This document shows positions 21,765 to 31,489 of a stretch of DNA of 64,000 nt, piece after piece. The position numbers and the translations under genes were made by a program. The first letter of the stretch is position 1, and each line of letters begins with the position of its first letter. The notes beneath the pieces are model-generated. The model was given only the letters and a program-made list of their open reading frames with translations. It made no database searches and was not told the DNA's origin. Origin of the DNA: Armigeres subalbatus (Eukaryota; Arthropoda; Insecta; Diptera; Culicidae); NCBI RefSeq assembly GCF_024139115.2, contig NC_085139.1, positions 142,340,652-142,404,651 of the forward strand, given 5' to 3'.

Positions 21765-23235
21765 CTTAAACGCCGGGCACATCGAACCCCCCATGGGGTG
21801 CTTGCTGTTCACAGCTTTGCTGGAACAAATCAAACAATTTGGAGGGTTCGTGCAGAATTATGCCTTATGTCCCTCCAATCCGCAGCGTCGGCAGAGATTG
21901 CTTCTGTCAGGGCCTTTGCAGTCCCATTGCTTGTGCCCCGGTTCCAGGCACTTGAAGCAAACTTCGGGTTGCTCGTATATGCCCACAGAGCACACCGACC
22001 ATCCCACCTTGACGCTCTAACTAACTTGACTACCTACCTAACTTGACTACCTTGGAGGCGTCCGCTACAGATATCCGAACCAATGCTACCTGTGTCCCTG
22101 CCGGACATTTCCGTAGCCGAACGGCTGCGGTGGGCGTCTCCACTTCACACTGTCGCCGCAGTGCCGTGACGAGCTCTTCGACTTCGGTGATCTTGTCCAG
22201 GTCTTTAACCCTTAGATTCACCTCCGTCGTGAGTGCCCTCACCTTGACCGTCTCGCTTAGGACTTCCTCCGCCAACTTCTTGTAGGCGGCGCCCTTTTGC
22301 GAGACGCCCCGCTTCAGCTCGAGGATCATCCCGCCCATCCGGGTACGTCTTATTCGACGTACGTCGACGCCGAGTTCACCGAGCTTGACGTCACTCCTCA
22401 TCGCTTTCAAGACGTCCGAGTACTTAGCCTCGTCCGTTTTGATGACTAGGGCATCGCCCCTGGAGCAATTGGCGCCTACCCTAGACTTCTTGCTACCCTC
22501 ATTCGCCTGGGCCTTCTTTTCGGCCCTTGACGTCTTAGGTTTCCTCTTGTTCTTGACCAGGGTCCAGGAGGCGTCATCCCCCTCTATTTCCCTGGTCTGG
22601 GTCGGCTGAGAGCTCTCAGCCTGCCGTAACCCCTTACCACCGTCTTTCCTGGGTGGACGGACCTTTCCAGGTCCTTCCTCCCCCGGTTTTGGAGGTACCT
22701 GGCCGGGGTTCAGCTTCCCAGCCCCACTACCCTTGTTCGGGGTAATAACCCTCCGCGTTTTGGAGCGGCCCCCAGGGAGCTCATCCCCTGGAGACTGTCT
22801 CCCTCGTTTTTGTGTCTGCTCCATTGGAGCAGTCACCCCCGACGTGGCCGCAAATACTTGAGCCTCAGTCTGGGTAGACTTTGGCACCACCGTCTTCGAT
22901 GGCACGCCCTCGGTCGATTCGACCTTGCCCGAGTCCGCGAATCCTTGGACCCCAGTCTGGGTAGGCCTCGACTCCACGGATTTCACGGGTTTACACTTGG
23001 CCGTCCCGACCGCCCTCTCCAGCTTGGCGTCCAGCATCGCAAGCAAGCCATGGGCCATCTATAACCTCTACCGGCGTAGCCTGGGAGATGGTTAAGTGAC
23101 CCACGCTGGCACTGCGCACTGAGCTGCCGACTATTGCCTCTGGCCTCCTAGGCGGAGACCTGAACAACCCACCTCTTGTGAAGGGTCGCCTACACTACTA
23201 CCACTAATTGAAGAATTGACTTGGTTTTCCATTTT
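21765..23235 (-). pseudogene. R1/LOA-type ORF1 (gag-like), broken
   Basis: The main open frame (22,030-23,058) gives 342 residues. A low-complexity, Lys/Pro-rich N-terminal half is followed by a domain with GDALVIKTDEAKYSDVLKAM and LGVDVRRIRRTRMGGMILEL, the gag domain typical of I-superfamily ORF1s. It ends early because a 13-bp segment (TAACTTGACTACC on plus) is duplicated at 22,023-22,035 and 22,040-22,052, a 17-base shift. Downstream, two CCHC knuckles follow (CFKCLEPGHKQWDC; CRRCGLEGHKA-stop-FC, with an in-frame TAA), then CLICSSKAVNSKHPMGGSMC. Upstream, an N-terminal start MENQVNSSISG near 23,230 is in another frame. Confidence 0.75.
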
Positions 23236-23830
23236 GGTCCCACGAGTTGCTCGGGAAAAGAGGTCCACCACGCCAGAGCCCAGCATGACGCGGTAAGGGA
23301 CAATTACTGTGGAGGGTGCCCAGGTACCCCACAGGCTCCGTTAAAGGCCTAGCTCATTATTTCACTCCCTGGCCATGCATCCCCTCGGCACGGGTCGCTT
23401 AACGCCTTGGGATTAGGGGTTAGGGACGATGGTCTCTTTGGTCGCACCCACTCACTCTAGCTGATGTCAGAAGGACAACAGTGCCCAGGCTGCCAACACT
23501 GAACTCGAGTAAAACACTCATCTCGGAATGCAGTCACGGATAGAGCTTACCAGGCTCTAGAGCACCTATCTTGCATCAAAATCAGAAAAAAAAATCATTA
23601 ATAACATTCTACGCAACTCTTTGCTTACTTATTCTTACTCTTTGTTTACATTTTCTAATACTTAACTCAAGTCAAACACTGATCTTAGAATGCAGTCATG
23701 GATAGAGCTTACCAGGCTCTAGAACATCAATCTTGCATCAAAATCAGAAAAAAAAATCATTAACAACATTCTACGCAACTCGTCTCACTCATCCTTACAC
23801 TTTGTTTACATTTTCTAACACTGAACTCAA

Positions 23831-24282
23831 TGATATGGAAATGCTAATATCATCTTCCAAACTTGGACGTACATGTTCATGATAGCATTAGAGGCGAAAG
23901 TATAGAATTGATAGTTCCGTTAGGATACGGCAGGCATGAAGAATGTTTTTATAGAAGTCGATTTGAAAGCGAGCGGAGGACAATATTTGTGATGGCACAT
24001 ATCGCGACCTTCCTTCTATGAAGCTCCCGTATGAAGGGAGGGAAGAATATCAGTGTGGAAGCTGATATATCTCCACTGGCAAAAGGAAGGTGGTTTATTT
24101 AACTCATATGCCATCGCGTGCGGAAGGATTTGCTATCGACGAGTACTGTCTCCAAATTTCTAATATGACATCAGCATTTAGTCGAATAGGATTTTTATTG
24201 CACAGTTAAATGCTGATGTCATATTAGAAAGAACATATGAATTAACTTCACGTAGAAGTAACACACACGAAATCATTATTTT
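23831..24282. mobile_element. 452-bp insertion specific to copy A
   Basis: CTGAACTCAA flanks it at 23,821-23,830 and 24,283-24,292; copy B has this site once and no insert (49,458-49,467). No clear terminal inverted repeats. The flanking decamer is also part of the tandem unit, so a target duplication is not proven. Contains the perfect hairpin at 24,157-24,230. Confidence 0.55.
24157..24230. repeat. Perfect 24-bp stem hairpin (74 nt)
   Basis: 24,157-24,180 and 24,207-24,230 are exact reverse complements (TTTCTAATATGACATCAGC... / ...GCTGATGTCATATTAGAAA) with a 26-base loop. The size matches an insect pre-miRNA or a transposon palindrome; perfect pairing favours the latter. Confidence 0.7.
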
Positions 24283-25201
24283 CTGAACTCAAGTAAAACA
24301 CTGATATTGGAATGCGGTCGCGCATAGAGGTTACCAGGCTCTAGAACATTAATTTTGCATCAAAGTCACACAAAAATAACTAATCACATTCTACGCAGCT
24401 TTTTGCTTACTTATTCTAACACTGAACTCGAGTCAAACACTGATCTCGGAATGCAATTTGGCACTCATGACCAATGTTATATGCCCTCTTATTCAGTTTA
24501 TATATATTTAATCATACCCATCTCAATCCCTACAGTATCTTTTTCAAATAACATAACGATTGCATTAACTGCGTTGACAAATTATAAGACATTTAAATGT
24601 AGCATATTACACCCTCTTACCCTATATTGCTGATTGAAATAACTGCAAAATGCACAGTTGAAAATAAAAGAGAAAAATAAACAGCTAAGGAAACTAAATG
24701 GCAGCACTCTTCATTGAGTAAACTGATCCATCCGCTCCGAACAGTCCCATAGAAACGATAGCATTGGAATAAGTACGCCCGTTGTCATTATCATACGTTG
24801 GTCACCAATGGCTATGCTGACTTTTTCAATTATCGTTTCTCGAGATACGTCAATAAACACATGTACTACCAAGAACATGTTGAATTCATTCTATATAATA
24901 AAAGTGAATGGCACGAACAATTTGTAGCGATGATTTTGATTGGGATAGCTCCAATTGTTCCAAACAGTAAGATATAGCAACGTACAATCTGTTCATTTAA
25001 AATCACAAAAATAAAAATTCATGTTTTTAACGTGTGATAGATGATTGAAGAAAATTATTATTAGAATGAATGAGTTAAATGCTTTTCTTTTGCCATTTAT
25101 TATGTGTATTATTTAACGTGATAGTTTTAATGTGTTAACTATGAATTAGTTTCGGATAAAATAACTTCAAACATTCTTTATATAACAAATAACAGACTAA
25201 C

Positions 25202-25528
25202 TTAATGTTTATTGGTTTTCATTTTCTGAACAACAGCATTGACCAGCTGTTCCTCCTCGGGAGTAAGAGGGGGCAGTTCCGGGAACTCTGGCAGTTCAGG
25301 GAGAGGTGGCAGTTGACTGAGATCCAATTCACCCAGATGCACCAAAATGGCTACCAGAACGTTGATTAGTTTTACGTTGACATTGCTTTCGACGTTAGCC
25401 GAGATGTTGGCGTTCACGGCGATGATATCTCCCACATTGTTGTCCGAAACTTGGATTGGATCCGCAGACACAAGATTGCAGAAGCAACCAAGGGCAATCA
25501 CGGCGGTGATGGCAAGTACGACCTTCAT
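25202..25528 (-). CDS. Secreted cysteine-free proline-rich small protein
   Basis: A 108-aa protein. Residues 1-22 are a classic signal peptide (MKVVLAITAVIALG... ending LVSA, cut before DPIQ). The mature part is cysteine-free: residues 27-62 are rich in Val/Asn/Ile (VSDNNVGDIIAV, NISANVESNVNVKLINVLVA), then a Pro/Leu/Glu stretch with short repeats (PPLPELPEFPELPPL, residues 74-88), an acidic TPEEEQ and a basic tail KMKTNKH. I have an impression of short secreted dipteran proteins with an SDNNVGDI-type motif but cannot name a family. A single exon with promoter signals; AATAAA overlaps the last codons (25,206-25,211 on the complement). A second copy at 51,927-52,272 is broken by small indels. 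The gene sits between tandem repeats and a truncated SINE. Confidence 0.75.
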   Translation of the reverse strand: MKVVLAITAVIALGCFCNLVSADPIQVSDNNVGDIIAVNANISANVESNVNVKLINVLVAILVHLGELDLSQLPPLPELPEFPELPPLTPEEEQLVNAVVQKMKTNKH

Positions 25529-25582
25529 TCTGCTGGACGGAAGCTACGGGAATGTTTAGACGGTTTTGAATTCGAATTGTCC

Positions 25583-25760
25583 ACTGATGGAGACTTGAAA
25601 CCAAATGGAGGTTTTATATCCTACAGCATTGTCGTTTATCAGAGTCGCGCGCCTTAATCAATGTTACAAAGGATTATCGCCGCGGAAGCATTGATTCATA
25701 AATCAAACCATCTGTGATTCAGATTCAAAAGATAAGCAAATTCAACTGGCGTTGATAAGC
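25583..25760 (-). promoter_or_regulatory. TATA/initiator promoter and GATA motifs
   Basis: On the minus strand TATAAA (25,613-25,618) is followed 33 bases later by the arthropod initiator TCAGT (25,583-25,587, within CCATCAGTGG), giving a leader of about 57 bases before the ATG. Further upstream (plus coordinates) AGATAAGC at about 25,729 and TGATAAGC at about 25,753 are GATA-type motifs. The same TATA and initiator are kept in copy B (about 52,333-52,370). Confidence 0.65.
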
Positions 25761-25997
25761 GTGAGAATTTCTACCGGTTAATCATTTTGAAAATGCGTAC
25801 AGAATAATTGGTGAATCATAATGATATAATTATCCAGGAAAATTGTCCTCGAATTCGTTTGACGAAATGTGTTAACCTGTTTGTTGGATAATTCAATATT
25901 GTTTCATTCAAATTTATACTTCACTAATACTTCACTCTTGTAATTTTTTTTGTGAATCTACAGTATTTCAGTTTGCTGCAAAGTAAAATTAAATTTT

Positions 25998-26194
25998 TAT
26001 TAACAGCGAGGTTTTTAAGCCAAATAAACATTTGCATATCATGAGGCTAGCACGAGATACTTTTATGCCCAGGGATGTCGAGAAAATTTCCAACTCGAAA
26101 CTTTCCTCGACAGTACTGGAAATCTAAACCCGCCACCTTCAGTATGGTCTTGTTTTGTAGCCGCGCATTTTAGCACACGGTTGAGGCAGGCCCC
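25998..26194 (-). mobile_element. Feilai: 3'-truncated Feilai SINE, copy A
   Basis: Minus-strand SINE 5' two-thirds: GGCCTGCCTCAACCGTGTGC at its start (about 26,194), central CATCTCGTGCTAGCC-like part, ending at ATTAACAGCGAGG on the plus strand. The tandem array starts within 10 bases of the SINE 5' end. Copy B: 52,776-52,983. Confidence 0.75.
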
Positions 26195-26197
26195 ATA

Positions 26198-27939
26198 ATT
26201 TTTGGATTGGATTTGGATTGGATTTGGATTGGATTTGGATTGGATTTGGATTGGATTTGGATTGGATTTGGATTGGATTTGGATCGGATTTGGATTGGAT
26301 TTGGATTGGATTTGGATTGGATTTGGATTGGATTGGATTGGTTTGGATTGGATTTGGATTGGTTTGGATTGGTTTGGATTGGTTTGGATTGGTTTGGATT
26401 GGTTTGGATTGGTTGGGTGGATTCGGATTGGTTTGGATTGGTTTGGATTGGTTTGGATTGGATTTGGATTGGTTGGATTGGATTTGGATTGGTTTGGTTG
26501 GTTGGATTGGTTTGGATTGGTTTGGATTGGTTTGGATTGGTTTGGATTGGTTTGGATTGGTTTGGATTGGTTTGGATTGGTTTGGATTGGTTTGGGTGGA
26601 TTCGGATTGGTTTGGATTGGTTGGATTGGTTTGGATTGGTTTGGTTGGTTTGGATTGGTTTGGATTGGTTTGGATTGGTTTGGATTGGTTTGGATTGGTT
26701 TGGCTTGGTTTGGATTGGTTTGGATTGGTTTGGATTGGTTTGGATTGGTTTGGATTGGTTTGGATTGGTTTGGATTGGTTTGGATTGGTTTGGTTGGTTT
26801 GGATTGGTTTGGTTGGTTTGGATTGGTTGGATTGGTTTGGATTGGTTTGGATTGGTTTGGATTGGTTTGGATTGGTTTGGATTGGATTTGGTTGGTTTGG
26901 ATTGGTTTGGATTGGTTTGGATTGGTTTGGATTGGTTTGGATTGGTTTGGATTGGTTTGGATTGGTTTGGATTGGTTTGGATTGGTTTGGTTGGTTTGGA
27001 TTGGTTTGGTTGGTTTGGATTGGTTTGGATTGGTTTGGATTGGTTTGGATTGGTTTGGATTGGTTGGATTGGTTTGGATTGGTTTGGATTGGTTTGGTTG
27101 GTTTGGATTGGTTTGGATTGGTTTGGATTGGTTTGGTTGGTTTGGATTGGTTTGGTTGGTTTGGTTGGTTTGGATTGGTTTGGATTGGTTTGGATTGGTT
27201 TGGATTGGTTTGGATTGGTTTGGATTGGTTTGGATTGGTTTGGATTGGTTTGGATTGGTTTGGATTGGTTTGGATTGGTTTGGATTGGTTTGGTTGGTTT
27301 GGATTGGTTTGGTTGGTTTGGATTGGTTTGGATTGGTTTGGATTGGTTTGGATTGGTTTGGTTGGATTTGGATTGGTTTGGATTGGTTTGGATTGGTTTG
27401 GATTGGTTTGGATTGGTTGGATTGGATTTGGATTGGTTTGGGATTGGTTTGGATTGGTTTGGATTGGTTTGGATTGGTTTGGATTGGTTTGGTTGGTTTG
27501 GATTGGTTTGGATTGGTTTGGATTGGTTTGGATTGGTTTGGATTGGTTTGGATTGGTTTGGATTGGTTTGGATTGGTTTGGATTGGTTGGATTGGTTTGG
27601 ATTGGTTTGGATTGGTTGGATTGGATTTGGATTGGTTTGGTTGGTTTGGATTGGTTTGGATTGGTTTGGATTGGTTTGGATTGGTTTGGATTGGTTTGGT
27701 TGGTTTGGATTGGTTGGATTGGTTGGTTTGGATTGGTTTGGATTGGTTTGGATTGGTTTGGATTGGTTTGGATTGGTTTGGATTGGGTTTGGATTGTGTT
27801 TGGATTGGTGTTGGATTTGGATTGGATTTGGATTGGATTTGGATTGGATTTGGATTGGATTTGGATTGGATTTGGATTGGATTTGGATTGGATTTGGATT
27901 GGATTTGGATTGGATTTGGATTGGATTTGGATTGGATTG
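26198..27939. repeat. TTTGGATTGG satellite-like array, copy A (1.7 kb)
   Basis: Perfect or near-perfect tandem array. The core (about 26,340-27,790) is the 10-bp unit TTTGGATTGG with scattered 9-bp TTTGGTTGG variants; both edges (about 26,198-26,335 and 27,805-27,939) use an 11-bp unit TTTGGATTGGA. Neither strand of the unit contains a stop codon, so all six frames are open for hundreds of codons; these are not genes. A G/T versus C/A strand asymmetry is complete. The right edge joins GCTCCTCAAAACAAGC. Confidence 0.97.
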
Positions 27940-28565
27940 GTTTGCTCCTCAAAACAAGCTTTTCAAGATTCTAAATAAACTCGCATACTTCGTTCAGTTA
28001 CATTGCTTTAGGATATATCTGAAACTGATTACCATAGCGGTACTATGAGTTGTGATTAAGCTTGATTCATTCGGCTGCTCCATGTACCGTCTTCCATCTG
28101 CAATACACAGCATTTTTCTTTCGAGCTACAACTGCGTTGAAACTCCACGATGATTGTCCAGTCTCGGGTCCGTGAAGACTACCAGTGATTAGCATTTTAT
28201 ATGTAGTTACTTTGGCAAGAATTTTGTTCGATCCAAAGTACGTGCGATTTCCATCACAACATTTCCAGATTATTCTGCTAACACGAACTCAGTACAAAAC
28301 ACTCATCTCAGGATATGCGGATAGAGCCCAGGCTCTAGACAAGCGGTTCTCAACCTGGATACAGCATGCCCTGGGGTACCCTGACCCTGGGGATACCTCG
28401 ACAAAAATGCGTAATGGCGGACATATTACAATTTCAATCAAAATTCATTGATAAAGTTTTGATAATTGTGTATTTTCTATTTCAAAATTTATATTGTACA
28501 TAATATATGCGATCAATAAATCCCAATTGACCAAGAACAATGTATGAAGCTTGGAACAAAGATCA
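27940..28565. repeat. Short segmental repeat, member 1 (with RT-derived piece)
   Basis: From about 28,000 to 28,565 the sequence repeats at 30,871-31,464 with the same order of landmarks (CTGATTACCATAG, GGTTCTCAACCTGG, GCGTAATGGCGGACATATTA, CAATAAATCCCAATT). This member has many 1-4 base deletions relative to the other. The minus strand of the second member reads like the C-terminal RT tail of a non-LTR element. Confidence 0.8.
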
Positions 28566-29198
28566 AACGAACAAAACGTCGAATGAACAGGGGCGGCCAT
28601 TTGCTAACGTCATTTGGCATAATGCCATTTAACATAAAGGATTTGGCATATCGGTCATTTGCATAACGAACATTTGGCATATATGTGACCGTGTATCAAA
28701 GTGAGGGTCTTTGGCATAACGGACATTGGCAAAATTTTTCTTTGCGTTGGCTAAATGGTGACTAAGTGTGCAGCTGAATATAAATATAACATCCGTCGAT
28801 CACACTATTAAAAGACATTATCCCTTGGAATGATGCTGCAATGCAATGCAAAGTAGACGCATGCCCGGATTGGACAATTATGGTAATGCCGAATTATGGT
28901 AATGGAGGATATGATCCTTCTTTAAAGTAGGCGTGTGGCTTATTATAGCAATGGTGGATGTGATCCTCTTTAAAGTGGGTACTTGCCCGGATTGACAGAT
29001 TGGATGTGATCCCTTCTTCAAAAGTAGCGCTGTGCTGGTTTGCAAAGGAGGATGTGATCCCTTCTTTAAAATTAGGCGCATGCCCGGATAATGACAATGG
29101 CGGATGTGATTCCTTCTTTAAAAGAAGTCGCTTGCCCGGATTGAGACAATGGTGGATGTGATTCCTTCTTTAAAAGAAGGCGCTTGCTCCGACTCTCT
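28565..29198. repeat. TTTGGCATAACG element piece with ~50-bp minisatellite
   Basis: Left part (28,565-28,760) has repeated TTTGGCATAA-type words; right part (about 28,880-29,195) is a tandem repeat of about 52 bp with GGATGTGATCCCTTCTTTAA and GGCGCTTGCCCGGAT. Positions 29,043-29,194 are identical to 46,923-47,074, whereas the part upstream differs by many small indels. Related to the larger element at 46,371-48,030. Confidence 0.8.
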
Positions 29199-30870
29199 GT
29201 TGGAACGGGTTCGAGCCACTAGTTCACTCTAACATTTTTTCGTCCTGCTCGCTATTACTCTCATCAAACCAACCATTTCGTTGGCGTCGCTGTGCAGTGC
29301 CTAACACTTCCTGCGCTGTTGTAGTCACAGTCACAATTGTTCTGTTATTGAGATCAATTGCTGACCTGGTTAACTATGCCTAGTACCAAACCTACAGCAA
29401 TCCGACATGTCCATAAAAGCCCCAGGGCTCCTATGAATGCTTCACTACTCAAATGAGTCTTACACTACTGTTTTAACAAATTTGGACCATCCGAAAGTCC
29501 TGGAAGCGGTAGGAATGTTCAACGGTTTGTTGTGGCATGTGCATAACATGTGTCATCATACCCTTAAATAAATTCTCATACTTTAGATCGATGCACAGCA
29601 TAATCGATGCAATGACATAAATGAAGTCTCAGCAACTTTAGTACGAGACCTCAAATTACAATACACACATTTTACTATCAGTTACGCTGGCATCAATGAC
29701 CTTCACCAACTGGCTTCGGCTGTCTCCCGTAGAACAACCTTTATTTAAAAATTGCTAATAAAATCATTATCGTTTAAATCGTTGACCAGAGAACATGTGA
29801 GTCATTCGTGATGACATTAAGTGCAATACAAACCTACTAAATCATTCTATAATCACACTTCGCTTCTAATTGAAACTCTCGAAAATAAGGTGCTAGAACT
29901 GAAATGTCCCCTTCAACAGGTTCTGCGGGGGCAATCCAACAACTCCAGGATCCGGCTATTCGATTAGTGTTTCCTTATTGACACATCCTGGAATAAAATC
30001 GGAGCGGAACATCTGTCAAAAAGGTTGATTCGAATGAATATGTGGCCTGACCCATATTCAAACTATCGATCGGAACCGATAATAAAGAAATAGCCATATT
30101 TCACTTGATTCTGGGCTGATTGGACACCAAGCGCCAAAGAAAAATTAATTATTTTTTGCACAAGTTTTCGTGTAGCAGTTCTAATTTATCACGAATCGCA
30201 TAGGATATCCTCCACCCCATAACTGAGGACCTGGCTGAGGACATCAAATAACAAATGTACGAATGAATGATTATGAATTCATTTCGGTTTTCATTCTGCG
30301 AACTAAATATCACAAGCAACGAATCAATATTCGAGCAACGCCTAACAATATACCCTTGTCATCAACAGAGTTTGTTACTGATAAACGCACCTCGCAACAA
30401 TCCTTTATCAGAATCCGAGCACAATATGACAAGAATCATTTGCCTTGTATGCTCTGACATTTCAAAGAATATGATGCTATTTTTGTAATCAGAGTTAGAT
30501 TCTCCAATATTTCTATAAAAGCAGAAACTACGATAGCATAGAACAGAAATTAGCTGTACAGATAATGCAAAATTGTCCTCTTATTGTGTCCTATATTTTT
30601 GTTATTGATAAAAAATCTCGGATCTTTGTCATTATCATCTCCGACAAAAACAAAGCTTTGTCGCTTGTTTTGAGTGCGCATCCAAGCAAAATTGATTCCC
30701 TGATCACAATGACTGACTTGAGGCGCTGGGTGCGGTTTCACTGAGTCCCGACCATATATGGTTCTAATCAGCAAGAGCCATACTTCATTCGTATGACTAA
30801 TACTATACTGTTTCTAACAACAACTTATCTTCATACACAAATTTTCGGGTTTTAACGTACCTTTGAAAAA
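29199..30870. other. No gene; possible LTR-retroelement start
   Basis: Starts TGTTGGAACGGG at 29,199, reminiscent of the 5' end of mosquito BEL/Pao LTRs, but no second LTR, gag, pol or primer-binding site could be established. Remaining open frames are short and featureless. Absent from copy B. Confidence 0.3.
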
Positions 30871-31464
30871 CCCAGGATATATCTGGAAACTGATTACCAT
30901 AGCCGGTACTATGAGTTGTGATTAAGCTTGTGATTCATTCGGCTGCTCCATGTACCGTCTTCCATCTGCAATACACAGCATTTTTCTTTCGAGAGCTACA
31001 ACTGTGCGTTGAAACTCCACGATGATTGTCCAGGTCTCGGGTCCGTAGAGAACTACCAGTGTAATTAGCATTTTATATGTAGTTATTCTGGTACGGTAAA
31101 GAATTTTGTTCGATCCAAAGTACGTGCGATTTCCATCCACAACACATTTCCGAATTCTGCTAACACTGAACTCGAGTACAAAACACTCATCTCGGAATGT
31201 AGTCACGGATAGAGCTTTCCAGGCTCTAGAGCAGCGGTTCTCAACCTGGGATACATGTACCCCTGGGGGTACCTTCGCTGACCCTGGGGGGTACCTCGGA
31301 CAAAAATGCGTAATGGCGGACATATTACATTCAATCAAAATTCATTGATAAAGTTTTGATAATTGTGTATTTCTATTTCAAAATTTATATTGTACATAAT
31401 ATGTAATGCGATCAATAAATCCCAATTATTTTAGCAGAACAATGTATGAAGGACTGTGGAACCA
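30871..31464. repeat. Short segmental repeat, member 2, with RT tail
   Basis: Fuller version of 28,000-28,565. The minus strand (30,922-31,338) reads CVVDGNRTYFG, TTYKMLITLVVLYGPETWTI, VALERKMLC: the thumb/C-terminal tail of an RTE-like RT (compare ALYKTLILPVALYGNEAWTL at 20.5 kb). It ends at the N gap. Confidence 0.7.
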
Positions 31465-31489
31465 NNNNNNNNNNNNNNNNNNNNNNNNN
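31465..31489. other. Assembly gap (25 N)
   Basis: Exactly 25 unknown bases. The left side ends inside a repeat that also occurs 2.9 kb upstream; the right side resumes with sequence that in copy B follows the TTTGGATTGG array directly (57,411 onward). Confidence 1.

Larger units (their letters stand above)
20799..23480 (-). mobile_element. R1/LOA-type non-LTR element with the RT core deleted
   Basis: A visibly GC-rich block (the only one in the window) on the minus strand. It runs from a leader (about 23,480-23,230) through an ORF1 (to about 21,750), then directly into the C-terminal zinc-finger tail of ORF2 (21,740-21,400), a 3' UTR and a T-run at 20,799-20,808 that would be the poly(A) tail. 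Endonuclease and RT domains are absent, so it is a deletion derivative of a two-ORF element. R1 versus LOA clade cannot be decided from what is left. Confidence 0.75.
23481..24472. repeat. Tandem ~170-bp repeats, copy A
   Basis: Successive units share AACACTGAACTC, CTGATCTTAGAATGCAGTC, GATAGAGCTTACCAGGCTCT, TCTTGCATCAAAATCAG and CATTCTACGCAACTC. Units start at about 23,500, 23,667, 24,283 and 24,420; the series is interrupted by the unrelated 23,831-24,282 segment. Part of the unit also occurs at 31,150-31,240, next to RT-derived sequence. The matching block in copy B is 49,197-49,652 and 50,160 onward. Confidence 0.75.

Noticed and set aside
24157..24230. Genuine microRNA precursor
   Set aside because: The stem is perfectly paired, unlike most animal pre-miRNAs, and lies in a polymorphic insert; transposon palindrome more likely without small-RNA evidence.
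26063..28048. Open frames of 586-629 codons on both strands
   Set aside because: They are translations of the TTTGGATTGG array, which has no stop codon in any frame; overlapping frames on both strands encode only decapeptide repeats.
29199..30870. BEL/Pao LTR retrotransposon
   Set aside because: The TGTTGGAACGGG start is suggestive, but no second LTR, primer-binding site, gag or pol was found.
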